Made by a program: the position numbers and the translations under genes
In this document: one piece after another, positions 8,190-14,316 of the stretch
How the letters are laid out: every line of letters starts with the position of its first letter
How positions within the stretch are numbered: position 1 is the stretch's first letter
Source of the DNA: Planococcaceae bacterium UBA3370
GTDB lineage: Bacteria > Bacillota > Bacilli > Bacillales_A > Planococcaceae
DNA length: 14,470 nt
Assembly: GCA_002360295.1 (NCBI GenBank)
Contig: DEQI01000193.1
Span: forward strand, 1-14,470
Direction: 5' to 3'
The notes under the pieces: generated by a model
Databases searched by the model: none
Seen by the model: only the letters and a program-made list of their open reading frames with translations
What the model was told of the DNA's origin: nothing

Positions 8190-8217
8190 ATTATAACATA
8201 AAGCATTTAAAGAACAA
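8190..8217 (-). promoter_or_regulatory. Promoter of the antisense RNA
   Basis: Read on the minus strand, TTGTTC, a 16-base spacer and TATAAT (8195-8190) form a good promoter with an extended TG (TGTTATAAT). The core TTTATGTTATAATAA is identical to that at 8765-8751. Confidence 0.72.
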
Positions 8218-8221
8218 GAAA

Positions 8222-8399
8222 TTACATCATTTCGTAAATAATAAACGTAATTTTTTTACAAATTTATTTGTAATAGTAACTGATGAAAATAGTGTTTCTG
8301 TAGTTAAATATATTTTAAGGGATTTAGACAATATCAATAAGAACGTATATTGTATTTCATCACTTGTCGAATGCCCTTGTTTTAATTAGCCAATTTTAG
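8222..8399. other. Spacer without a supported gene
   Basis: A plus-strand frame stays open from 8186 to the TAG at 8387-8389. It gives a plausible-looking peptide (VTDENSVSVVKYILRDLDN) but has no ATG, GTG or TTG start and no ribosome binding site. It could be the tail of a decayed gene. A palindrome TTACAAAT-TT-ATTTGTAA also lies here, around 8256-8273. Confidence 0.35.
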
Positions 8400-8405
8400 T
8401 ATAAT
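8377..8405 (+). promoter_or_regulatory. SigA-type promoter with only a short terminated unit downstream
   Basis: TTGTTT (8377-8382), a 17-base spacer and TATAAT (8400-8405) make a good promoter. Transcription from about 8412 would stop at the hairpin at 8439-8483. Confidence 0.6.
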
Positions 8406-8411
8406 AAGTTT

Positions 8412-8482
8412 ACAAATTAATAGCCAAACACACGGAAGCACCGTATAGCGCATTTTTTGCGTTTATACGGTGTTTTCTTTTT
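8412..8482 (+). ncRNA. Candidate small RNA of about 70 bases
   Basis: Between the promoter and the terminator there is no ORF with a start and a ribosome binding site. The RNA would consist of a short A-rich unpaired 5' part and the terminator hairpin. Its 3' end is complementary to the last codon of the minus-strand membrane gene at 8482-8718, so it might act on that mRNA's 3' end. I do not recognise the sequence. Confidence 0.4.
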
Positions 8483-8483
8483 T
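8439..8483 (+). terminator. Strong intrinsic terminator
   Basis: The arms CACCGTATA (8439-8447) and TATACGGTG (8464-8472) are perfectly complementary. GCGCA/TGCGT extends the stem inward, and TTTTCTTTTTT follows. The minus strand lacks a T-run, so it works mainly in the plus direction. Confidence 0.85.
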
Positions 8484-8718
8484 ATTCAGAAGTACCAAAT
8501 TCAATGTAATCAATCTGTCTATGAATCAATATAGCGAGGATAAAGCAAGGTATTAAAGCAAACGGTTTTAAAAAGGAGATAGCTGTTAAGATACAAACGC
8601 TTATTCCAGTAAGAAAAAAATATTTGAATAAGGGCTTAGAGGCAGTTACTACAGGAAACGGAAACGCTTTGAAGGAGATTCCTAAAATTATCAGTAGTAT
8701 GCCTATAATAAAAACCAT
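8482..8718 (-). CDS. Small membrane protein, unknown function
   Basis: I start this 78-aa protein at the ATG at 8718, because AAAGGTTG precedes it by a few bases and an extended -10 promoter lies just upstream. A longer frame to 8841 would run over that promoter and into the opposite gene. The protein has two or three hydrophobic segments (about 2-15, 33-50 and 52-66) and a short polar C-terminus. I recognise no family. It is transcribed away from the 8794 operon and shares a promoter core with the toxin's antisense RNA. Confidence 0.65.
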   Translation of the reverse strand: MVFIIGILLIILGISFKAFPFPVVTASKPLFKYFFLTGISVCILTAISFLKPFALIPCFILAILIHRQIDYIEFGTSE

Positions 8719-8752
8719 AAAAAACAACCTTTCATTAACATTAATTGAATTT

Positions 8753-8761
8753 ATTATAACA
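8753..8761 (-). promoter_or_regulatory. Extended -10 promoter of the 78-aa membrane gene
   Basis: On the minus strand this reads TGTTATAAT, an extended -10 element, about 35 bases before the ATG at 8718. The -35 region is weak. A plus-strand promoter for the gene at 8794 must overlap this 75-base divergent spacer; TTGAAT (8745-8750) with TATTAA (8769-8774) is a weak possibility. Confidence 0.55.
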
Positions 8762-8793
8762 TAAAAACTATTAAAAATTAAGGAGCATTCAGT

Positions 8794-9294
8794 ATGGAGA
8801 TATATAGACCTGCAAACGTTATTGAATATACACCTAATCATTTCGTAAAAACAATTTCACCGTTAGCTCTTACAAAAAATATAAATAAAGCAAAAACATT
8901 TCAAGATGATGAGCTTAATTCTGCAATTGATCAACTTCCTATTAAAACTGTGAACATAGAGAAAGTAAGGGTTTATGTAGAAACTAATTACAAAGTGGTT
9001 CCACTTTTTAGAAAGCGAGATTATGTATTGGTAGATTTATTGCTTTCCGCGCGGCATAACAAGTTAGTATACCGTGGAGTATACACACAAACGGATGGTA
9101 CGCGGTTATATGGTGGAGCAACTGATAGTGTATTACTTTGTGAGAAATACACGAAAGGAGAATTATTAGATTATGAGATATGGCGAGAAGGTTGCTCGCT
9201 TGAAGGAGAGGCAATAGGAATAAATATTTTAGATTTACATCACATAATTAAACGGTTCGATGAAAAGGAGAAGGAATATGAGTACCATTATTAA
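8794..9294 (+). CDS. Unrecognised 166-aa cytoplasmic protein, first gene of the nuclease operon
   Basis: An AAGGAG ribosome binding site stands before the ATG. The protein has no signal peptide, membrane segment or metal motif. A mid-region of alternating hydrophobic and charged residues (VRVYVETNYKVVP..., then DYVLVDLLLSARHNKLVYRGVY) suggests a beta-rich domain at about 50-115. The C-terminal 25 residues are highly charged. Its last 17 bases overlap the start of the membrane nuclease gene, so the two are translationally coupled and probably work together. I cannot name a family. It could be a partner or inhibitor of the nuclease. Confidence 0.85.
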   Translation: MEIYRPANVIEYTPNHFVKTISPLALTKNINKAKTFQDDELNSAIDQLPIKTVNIEKVRVYVETNYKVVPLFRKRDYVLVDLLLSARHNKLVYRGVYTQTDGTRLYGGATDSVLLCEKYTKGELLDYEIWREGCSLEGEAIGINILDLHHIIKRFDEKEKEYEYHY

Positions 9295-9748
9295 TATAAC
9301 GATATTTTTCTTTTCCATTCTAGCTCTACTGTTATTAATTGGGCTACTGAGGAAAGTTTATAAAATATGGGTGCACTATAAGGTTGGAATTAGAGAAATA
9401 GATCGTATGAGTGGCCATGATTTTGAAAGGTTTCTTGAAAGGCTATTTGGCGATTTAGGCTATAAAAGTAAAAAAACTAAAGGGTCAGGCGATTATGGAG
9501 TCGATTTATTACTAGAGAGAGATGGTAGATTAATAGCAGTACAAGCTAAGCGTTACAAAAGTAAAGTAAATTTAAAAGCTGTTCAAGAGGTAGTTAGTGG
9601 TAAAGCACATTATAATGCCGATGAAGCATGGGTAGTTACAAACTCTTACTTCGCACCATCAGCTTATAAGTTAGCAAAGAGTAACAAGGTTGTATTAATT
9701 AATCGCAATGATTTAATTAGCTTGATTAAGAAAAGAGGCAATAAGTAA
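9278..9748 (+). CDS. Membrane-anchored Mrr-type restriction endonuclease-like protein
   Basis: This 156-aa protein starts at the ATG at 9278, seven bases after AAAGGAG. One N-terminal membrane segment (about 4-25) is followed by a PD-(D/E)xK nuclease domain of the Mrr catalytic family. Its parts are a helix with FERFLERLF (E50 region), then GSGDYGVDLLLERDG (D72, D76), then VQAKRY (Q89, K91), and a C-terminal part with AWVVTNSYFAPSA. The D...QAK arrangement matches the Mrr active site, so catalysis is plausible. Mrr proteins cleave modified or foreign DNA. Membrane-tethered short forms are common in Firmicutes, but their role is poorly defined. The gene overlaps its upstream neighbour by 17 bases and the next by one base. 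Its position at the membrane fits the cutting or processing of incoming DNA. Confidence 0.87.
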   Translation: MSTIINITIFFFSILALLLLIGLLRKVYKIWVHYKVGIREIDRMSGHDFERFLERLFGDLGYKSKKTKGSGDYGVDLLLERDGRLIAVQAKRYKSKVNLKAVQEVVSGKAHYNADEAWVVTNSYFAPSAYKLAKSNKVVLINRNDLISLIKKRGNK

Positions 9749-9939
9749 TGTTTGAAATATTCGTTGTTTTTTTAAAAGTAATCTTTGCCTTAACTCTTGC
9801 AGGTCTTTCGGTAGGAGCATATTTATTAGCTGGGGGTAGAGAGAAATGGAAGGATAAAAGCTTACGCCTATTAGATGTATCAGCAACCTTAATGCTATGT
9901 ATCGGTTTAGGAATTATGTTGACGAATGTAATTAAATAA
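9748..9939 (+). CDS. Small two-TM membrane protein coupled to the Mrr-like gene
   Basis: The 63 residues form two hydrophobic segments (about 4-28 and 43-61) joined by a basic loop GGREKWKDKSLR. The ATG overlaps the TAA of the nuclease gene by one base, so translation is coupled. I recognise no family. It might be a membrane partner for the tethered nuclease; a holin-like or immunity role is also possible. Confidence 0.75.
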   Translation: MFEIFVVFLKVIFALTLAGLSVGAYLLAGGREKWKDKSLRLLDVSATLMLCIGLGIMLTNVIK

Positions 9940-9957
9940 TAAAAGGAGCAATAGACA

Positions 9958-10098
9958 ATGAATAAACAATTTGTATTTAACGAGGAACAAGTAAAACGTT
10001 TGAAAGATGGCAAGCTATGGTTACGACGATTATCAAACTTAGATAAACAACTTCAAGAGCAAAATAAGGAGTGTGCTAATGAAAAAAATGATATATAA
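9958..10098 (+). CDS. Small charged protein (46 aa), unknown
   Basis: An AAAAGGAG site precedes the ATG. The product begins MNKQFVFNEEQVKRLK, is charged and probably a single amphipathic helix, and has no membrane segment. Its last 20 bases overlap the start of the lipoprotein gene in another frame, consistent with a true coupled gene. The function is not recognisable. Confidence 0.65.
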   Translation: MNKQFVFNEEQVKRLKDGKLWLRRLSNLDKQLQEQNKECANEKNDI

Positions 10099-10756
10099 AG
10101 GGTTTCTCATCATAGCAGTAGCATTACTTCTAACGAGCTGTATAACGGACGATAAGATAGAAGCAGATCCTCATCCGCTTATTGAAGATGTAACAAGCAC
10201 TTTAGTTGATGCCGCTATTGATATGACTGTAGAAAAGATAAAAAACAAGATGAATGAACCAAAATATGTAGCGGCTGCAGTAACAGAGGAATGTACTCAA
10301 AATTGCGCTGAAAAATTAAAGGATGGAACAATTACAAAGGTTCCAGTGACTTTGAAACAATTACGTAACGCCGATTCGGGGGTGTTCTATATAGGTGATA
10401 AAAATGAAGAAGGGAAAAGGGAAGAGATTGAAGTGAAATTTTTACTGATAGATAGTCCTGACTTTGAAAGTAAACAAGCCTATTCTATAGAAGCCAAAGA
10501 GCGTTCAGGCCAATTATTGAAGAATGCTGAGGAAATTTTTCTCACCACTGATATTGGTGTAAAATATGACAAATATGGCATGATATTATGCTACGTTTGG
10601 GCTGACAATATTTCAGTGCAGGAAACATTATTATCCGAAGGCCTTGTGCGGATAGCATATGCTCCTAATATGAAATATTTAGCGGAGTATGAAGCTGCAG
10701 AAAGCATAGCAAAAGAAAAAGGAGTGGGAATATGGAGTAATGATACAGATAAATAA
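10079..10756 (+). CDS. Lipoprotein with a degenerate staphylococcal-nuclease (SNase) domain
   Basis: I start this 225-aa protein at the ATG at 10079, seven bases after AAGGAG. A lipoprotein signal with lipobox LTSC (Cys21) predicts an extracytoplasmic lipid-anchored protein. Residues about 85-220 follow the SNase fold in order: VKFLLIDSPD, YSIEAKERSGQLL, KYDKYGMILCYVW, VQETLLSEGLVRIAY, and an AKEKGVGIWS end. Against the nuclease active site, Asp40 is kept (D125), but Arg35 becomes K120, Glu43 becomes D128 and Arg87 becomes M168. The usual DGDT calcium loop is NADSG. Loss of both arginines predicts weak or no catalysis, so it may bind nucleic acid instead. An extra pair CTQNC precedes the domain. 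It overlaps the 46-aa gene and follows the tethered Mrr-like nuclease, suggesting joint action at the cell envelope. Confidence 0.85.
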   Translation: MKKMIYKGFLIIAVALLLTSCITDDKIEADPHPLIEDVTSTLVDAAIDMTVEKIKNKMNEPKYVAAAVTEECTQNCAEKLKDGTITKVPVTLKQLRNADSGVFYIGDKNEEGKREEIEVKFLLIDSPDFESKQAYSIEAKERSGQLLKNAEEIFLTTDIGVKYDKYGMILCYVWADNISVQETLLSEGLVRIAYAPNMKYLAEYEAAESIAKEKGVGIWSNDTDK

Positions 10757-10805
10757 TTAATTATGTCAGATATTGAAAATTTATTCTAAAAGGAGTGATA
10801 CTACT

Positions 10806-12518
10806 TTGAGTAAAGTACAAGAAACGACAACATACTCATGGTTCAATACAAATAACCGCCATCACCAACTTTATCTAGTAGCAACTGCAATAGCCTCAAA
10901 ACCCTTTGTATTCAATGAAATAGATAAAATTTATAATAACAACTTAAGTCTTTATGTAGCTAAAACATTTCCCTATTCTTTAGAAAATTCTACCCAGGCA
11001 TTTCCTTATAAAAAAATTAGAGCCTTAGAACAAATGCTAAATATCCTTATAGCCGAGGATGAAATGAAAGAATTTAAAAACACGATAAACATTATTAAGA
11101 AATCATTTAAACATGTTTGGAATCATTGTAAAATTTATAACCATTTTGCCTTAAATAAGTGGCTTGAAAATGACAATAAACGCACCAGACCAAATATGAA
11201 TTTTGTAGATCTTACTAATGATTTAATCATAGCTCAATTTCTTATGGATGAAGAATTTGAACAATCCAATATAAGTCCACAATCCTTTTCTATTGTTTCT
11301 ACTTTTTTTGAAGAAATAGAATCGAGGATAGATGAAAAGTTAGAATTACTAACTGAGCCTATTCGTGATCGTTTTCAAAAGGAAATAGGGAATGTTAAAG
11401 GATTAATACCAGAATTATATGGTGACTCTTTAATACTTCATCGGATCTTAAATGAATTAAGAAAGACCGAAACTGTATTTGAAGCATTTTATGGTTTTCG
11501 GGCTTATTACGAAAATGAAGCATGTAAATATGCAAAAAAAGAGATTGAAATAAATGAAGATGATTTATTAGATACCTTGTCTTCATTCGACACACCGTCA
11601 AAAGCAGCAAATGCTTTTGAAAGCTATGCAAAATATTTAGAAAAAAGAGCAATATTAAAGATTAATAAAACAAAGGAATATCTTGAAAATGTACCAGAAA
11701 TCAATGCGACTATGCATATTGAAAATTCTATGGAATTATTAGGAGTTAATTTTTTTGAATATATGAGATTGTTAAAGCTTAATAATAATGATCTGAATAT
11801 TATTTCTTACTACCTGGGCTTTTTTAAAGCGAACTATGGGTTTAATGATCAATCTCTGTATATTTTATTAATGCATGTGTTAGCAATTGTGGGATTGAAA
11901 AAAGATTATTCATTGTTAATGAATGATACAAGTAGTAAAAAAATCTCTAGTCTTTCTAAAGAGCTAGTAGTTAGTGAGGATGAAAAGAGTATATTAGCTG
12001 CCCAACTCCAAAAACAAAAATCAGAAAATATAGAAATTCAGAAAAAACTAGATTTAGTTAAGGAAGAAAATGCGCGGCTAGAAAAGGTTATTAAGCAAAG
12101 AGAGCAACAGCAAGAGGATCTAGAAGATTTAGAGAATGAATTACAAACGTTGAGGCAATATATGCAAATGCAGGCATGTGCAGAAGAAATATCGAAAGTT
12201 GATATCGATACTTGTATAAAAACTCTTAATAAGAAACGTATTGTGATAATAGGCGGATTCCATAAATGGCACCAGAAATTGAAAAAAGTATTGCCTAATA
12301 TAAAAATATTACATGTAGATGAATTGCATAGAGATTATTCTATTATTAGAAGTTGTGAGTATGTATTTGCTTTTTCAAACTATGCAAATCACTCTAGCAG
12401 AGAGAAATATAAAAAATACCTTAAATTTGAAAAAGATAAATTACGATATTTAAGTAAAGTGGTAAATATTAAAAATACAATTCAAGAAATGCATCATTTA
12501 ATTACTAATCAAGACTAA
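10806..12518 (+). CDS. Coiled-coil protein with C-terminal DUF2325 domain
   Basis: I start this 570-aa protein at the TTG at 10806, ten bases after AGGAG. An earlier in-frame TTG at 10773 lacks a ribosome binding site. Residues 1-380 are helical and unrecognised. A long coiled coil runs from about 382 to 453 (Glu/Lys/Gln-rich). The end, from about 474, is KKRIVIIGGFHKWHQKL... followed by ILHVDE and FAFSNYANHS, which fits DUF2325, a Rossmann-like domain with a GG-H loop and unknown ligand. No signal peptide or membrane segment is seen, so it is cytoplasmic. It lies 49 bases after the SNase-like gene in the same direction with no terminator between them. A sensor or scaffold role, with the DUF2325 domain reading a nucleotide or nucleic-acid signal, is a guess. 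Confidence 0.83.
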   Translation: MSKVQETTTYSWFNTNNRHHQLYLVATAIASKPFVFNEIDKIYNNNLSLYVAKTFPYSLENSTQAFPYKKIRALEQMLNILIAEDEMKEFKNTINIIKKSFKHVWNHCKIYNHFALNKWLENDNKRTRPNMNFVDLTNDLIIAQFLMDEEFEQSNISPQSFSIVSTFFEEIESRIDEKLELLTEPIRDRFQKEIGNVKGLIPELYGDSLILHRILNELRKTETVFEAFYGFRAYYENEACKYAKKEIEINEDDLLDTLSSFDTPSKAANAFESYAKYLEKRAILKINKTKEYLENVPEINATMHIENSMELLGVNFFEYMRLLKLNNNDLNIISYYLGFFKANYGFNDQSLYILLMHVLAIVGLKKDYSLLMNDTSSKKISSLSKELVVSEDEKSILAAQLQKQKSENIEIQKKLDLVKEENARLEKVIKQREQQQEDLEDLENELQTLRQYMQMQACAEEISKVDIDTCIKTLNKKRIVIIGGFHKWHQKLKKVLPNIKILHVDELHRDYSIIRSCEYVFAFSNYANHSSREKYKKYLKFEKDKLRYLSKVVNIKNTIQEMHHLITNQD

Positions 12519-12562
12519 ATATTGAGTGGGTAATAATTCATAAAATTAAAGGTGGTTATAAA

Positions 12563-12769
12563 ATGGATGTTTCTCAATCTATAAAAACATTAGAAAAGTA
12601 TGAAGCTCAGGCCAGAGAATTGGGTATTAAAGATTGGCATTCTGATATTGGGGACAATCTGTATGAGTATTTAGTTTATTGTAAAAACAATAAGCAAAAA
12701 CCTAATTTGGAAAACTATTTAGCTTGGATTGACGGTATGGCAAATATGAGATTTAAAAAATCCAAATAA
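12563..12769 (+). CDS. Small protein (68 aa), unknown
   Basis: A good site, AAAGGTGG, precedes the ATG. The sequence is mostly helical with aromatic positions (DNLYEYLVYC, ENYLAWIDGM) and a basic KKSK end. There are no metal or membrane motifs. It lies 44 bases after the DUF2325 gene. I do not recognise it. Confidence 0.75.
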   Translation: MDVSQSIKTLEKYEAQARELGIKDWHSDIGDNLYEYLVYCKNNKQKPNLENYLAWIDGMANMRFKKSK

Positions 12770-12788
12770 ATAGAAAGGTGGAAAATGT

Positions 12789-13010
12789 ATGGCTAAAACT
12801 AGCATTAAAACAGGTTGGTGCACGGTCGGGTTGCTAATTACACCTAAAAGCACATGGAGTTGCTCAGAATGTGGGGAACACGTATCATCAGATGACCAAA
12901 AAACTAAAGGTGGTTGGTTTGATTACGATAATAACGGGAAATTAAGCTTCATACACGTTGATTGTTACCATAATGCACAAATGGTAAATCACCAAAACAA
13001 GGAAGTGTGA
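12789..13010 (+). CDS. Small zinc-binding protein (CxxC...HxxC)
   Basis: The 73-aa product has Cys25-x2-Cys28 (CSECGEH) and His56-x2-Cys59 with His61, a likely single zinc site of treble-clef type. AGAAAGGTGG precedes the ATG. Small zinc-ribbon proteins of this kind are frequent in Bacillus phages and plasmids, where their partners are mostly unknown. Confidence 0.8.
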   Translation: MAKTSIKTGWCTVGLLITPKSTWSCSECGEHVSSDDQKTKGGWFDYDNNGKLSFIHVDCYHNAQMVNHQNKEV

Positions 13011-13017
13011 AAGTGAT

Positions 13018-13236
13018 ATGGACGTAAGAGATTATCTAAATGTATCCAAACACATTAACGATTGTCCTAATTGTGGAAGTGATGACGTTCGTGAGGGGAA
13101 AGGCTCGATTGGGGTAACGAACTCAACTATTGAGCGAACTTGCGAATGTGGATTTAATTTTAAATTTGATGTAGATGCAGGTGTTAAACCTAAACAAATT
13201 AAACAGGCAATTGATGAAGCATTGAGCGAATGTTAA
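13018..13236 (+). CDS. Small zinc-ribbon protein, DUF3797-like
   Basis: The 72-aa product has CPNCGSD (Cys16, Cys19) and CECGFNF (Cys42, Cys44). A glycine-containing segment EGKGS and TIERTCECGF lie between and around them, the pattern I associate with DUF3797, found in bacteria and phages. The ribosome binding site is weak. The start lies seven bases after the previous stop, so re-initiation is likely. Confidence 0.78.
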   Translation: MDVRDYLNVSKHINDCPNCGSDDVREGKGSIGVTNSTIERTCECGFNFKFDVDAGVKPKQIKQAIDEALSEC

Positions 13237-13325
13237 TAAAAATACCGTCGAAATGGTTTGAAACATTATCTCGATTGCATGAGTTGAAGAAACAAGTTTT
13301 GAGTAGAAAGGGGAAGGAAAAATGA
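13230..13325 (+). CDS. Possible 31-aa basic peptide
   Basis: An ATG inside the end of the DUF3797-like gene opens a frame beginning MLIKIPSKWFETLSRLHELK. It ends in a TGA that overlaps the ATG of the next gene (ATGA). Filling the gap with overlaps at both ends favours a real coupled gene, but the ribosome binding site is poor. The frame contains the first copy of the repeat described below, so it may be coincidental. Confidence 0.35.
   Translation: MLIKIPSKWFETLSRLHELKKQVLSRKGKEK
13245..13269 (+). repeat. Gene-junction repeat, copy 1
   Basis: It runs from CCGTCGAAATGG to TTGAAACATTAT (13258-13269). The last 12 bases are identical to copy 3. Confidence 0.5.
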
Positions 13326-13660
13326 AAAGATTATTATACGATAACGCTAAAGTGTTACACCTTATAAGAAATTTAGAGAGTGTTGCTAAAAATTTGAATA
13401 TGGAATATGCCCTCGAATTTATTAAATATCACAACGATGTTTGCCCAAGTTGCGAGAAGAAAATGAAGATAGATCACAGTAATACGGTTAAAAATGTAGG
13501 GGCGATTCAGGTAAGTGTTATGACCGATATGAAATTAGTTATTCCTTTTGCCGTATGTAAGACTTGTTCTAAAAAATCAATCACACATCACAAGGCAGAG
13601 TCAGAGATTGTAGACGACTATATACTTGGCAGACTTGGTTTGCTTGACGTATCCAAATAG
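13322..13660 (+). CDS. Zinc-ribbon protein (112 aa), unknown
   Basis: A strong purine-rich site, AAAGGGGAAGGA, stands before the ATG. An N-terminal helical region (about 1-38) is followed by CPSCEKK (Cys41, Cys44) and CKTCSKK (Cys79, Cys82), a four-cysteine zinc ribbon with a 34-residue insert. The C-terminus is helical (IVDDYILGRLGLL). It belongs to the run of small metal-binding genes and has no family name I can give. Confidence 0.8.
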   Translation: MKRLLYDNAKVLHLIRNLESVAKNLNMEYALEFIKYHNDVCPSCEKKMKIDHSNTVKNVGAIQVSVMTDMKLVIPFAVCKTCSKKSITHHKAESEIVDDYILGRLGLLDVSK

Positions 13661-13715
13661 CGCAGATAAGTAACAGGGAGGTAGTTGTTTGGGAATAGGT
13701 AATTGCTCAATATTT

Positions 13716-13731
13716 CGTCAAACTGTTGAGA
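13716..13731 (+). repeat. Gene-junction repeat, copy 2
   Basis: CGTCAAACTGTTGAGA is a shortened copy. Together with the preceding CTCAATATTT it matches copy 4 (CTCAACAATC then CGTCAAA). It sits directly at the ribosome binding site of the broken zinc-ribbon gene. Confidence 0.45.
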
Positions 13732-13743
13732 AAGGGGTATTGT

Positions 13744-13921
13744 ATGAGTGAGCATAAACATGATTTTCATGGTTGGACTTGTCCTACTTGCTGTTTGAAA
13801 TATGACTTAATGGAAAAAGCGTTCATTACCAGATGGACGAATTCAACAATGTTATAATTGCGACAAAATTTATGTATTTGATTCACCTAAGTTAATAAGA
13901 TATATCCCTAAACCTTGGTAG
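13744..13921 (+). pseudogene. Small zinc-ribbon gene broken by a +1 frameshift
   Basis: The site AAAGGGG lies six bases before the ATG. The first frame gives MSEHKHDFHGWTCPTCCLKY, then a meaningless tail ending at 13857. The second half of a zinc ribbon (QQCYNCDKIYVFD, to ...YIPKPW and TAG at 13919-13921) lies in the next frame. Removing one A from the five-A run at 13814-13818 joins them into a 58-residue protein with CPTC and CYNC pairs. The cause is an insertion in a homopolymer or a sequencing error. A -1 slippage would not restore the frame. Confidence 0.75.
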
Positions 13922-13945
13922 TTGTCAAAACTATTGAAACATTAT
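13921..13945 (+). repeat. Gene-junction repeat, copy 3
   Basis: GTTGTCAAAACTA is followed by TTGAAACATTAT (13934-13945), the latter identical to copy 1. It starts in the stop codon of the broken zinc-ribbon gene. Confidence 0.5.
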
Positions 13946-13973
13946 GCGGAGTAAAAAGGAGAATAAAAATTTA

Positions 13974-14303
13974 ATGAGATACAAGGGATTAAAACCAATT
14001 AAGAAAACCTATTGTTTTGCGGTTGAAGATATAAGGGGGGATTCATATTTATTCGACCGCAATCCAGCGGCAGATATGACACGAAACGAAATGAACTTAT
14101 TATATGTGGAAATAGTCGAAGGCGTCTTTTATCCAATTAAAAAAGCAACTTTTATAAATGACAAAAAATTAGTCGGATATTTTTTCGATGAAATATTAGA
14201 TAAAGAATATAAATATGTTTATGAAATAAATGGTGAGTTTTCTTTAGATACTGATATGGATTGGCTACCTATTTCAAAAGAAATTTTAGATACTGTACTG
14301 TAA
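13974..14303 (+). CDS. Unrecognised 109-aa protein
   Basis: I start at the ATG at 13974, 12 bases after AAGGAG. The in-frame ATG at 13944 lies inside a repeat copy and has no ribosome binding site. The sequence has short beta-type segments (KKTYCFAVEDI, YLFDRNP, LLYVEIVEGVFYPI, GYFFDEILDKEYKYVYEI), no cysteine pairs and no signal peptide. No family is recognised. It closes the visible run of small genes of this accessory operon. Confidence 0.7.
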   Translation: MRYKGLKPIKKTYCFAVEDIRGDSYLFDRNPAADMTRNEMNLLYVEIVEGVFYPIKKATFINDKKLVGYFFDEILDKEYKYVYEINGEFSLDTDMDWLPISKEILDTVL

Positions 14304-14316
14304 GTTACTCAACAAT

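Noticed and set aside
8186..8389. Open frame of 67 codons with plausible protein-like sequence
   Set aside because: It has no start codon or ribosome binding site, and it begins over the antisense promoter; at best it is a decayed fragment.
8719..8841. Longer N-terminus for the minus-strand membrane protein, starting at 8841
   Set aside because: It would cover the extended -10 promoter and overlap the start of the 8794 gene; the internal ATG at 8718 has its own ribosome binding site.
9726..10013. Minus-strand ORF of 95 codons
   Set aside because: It lies opposite the two-TM gene and the 46-aa gene, both of which have good plus-strand ribosome binding sites and coupling.
13689..13751. TTG-started 20-codon ORF after GGGAGG, ending across the start of the broken zinc-ribbon gene
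   Set aside because: It is possible as a leader peptide, but it is very short, contains repeat copy 2, and has no recognisable product.
13814..13819. Programmed frameshifting at the A-run in the zinc-ribbon gene
   Set aside because: GGAAAAAG is not a standard -1 slippery site, and the frames need a +1 shift, so an insertion is the simpler explanation.
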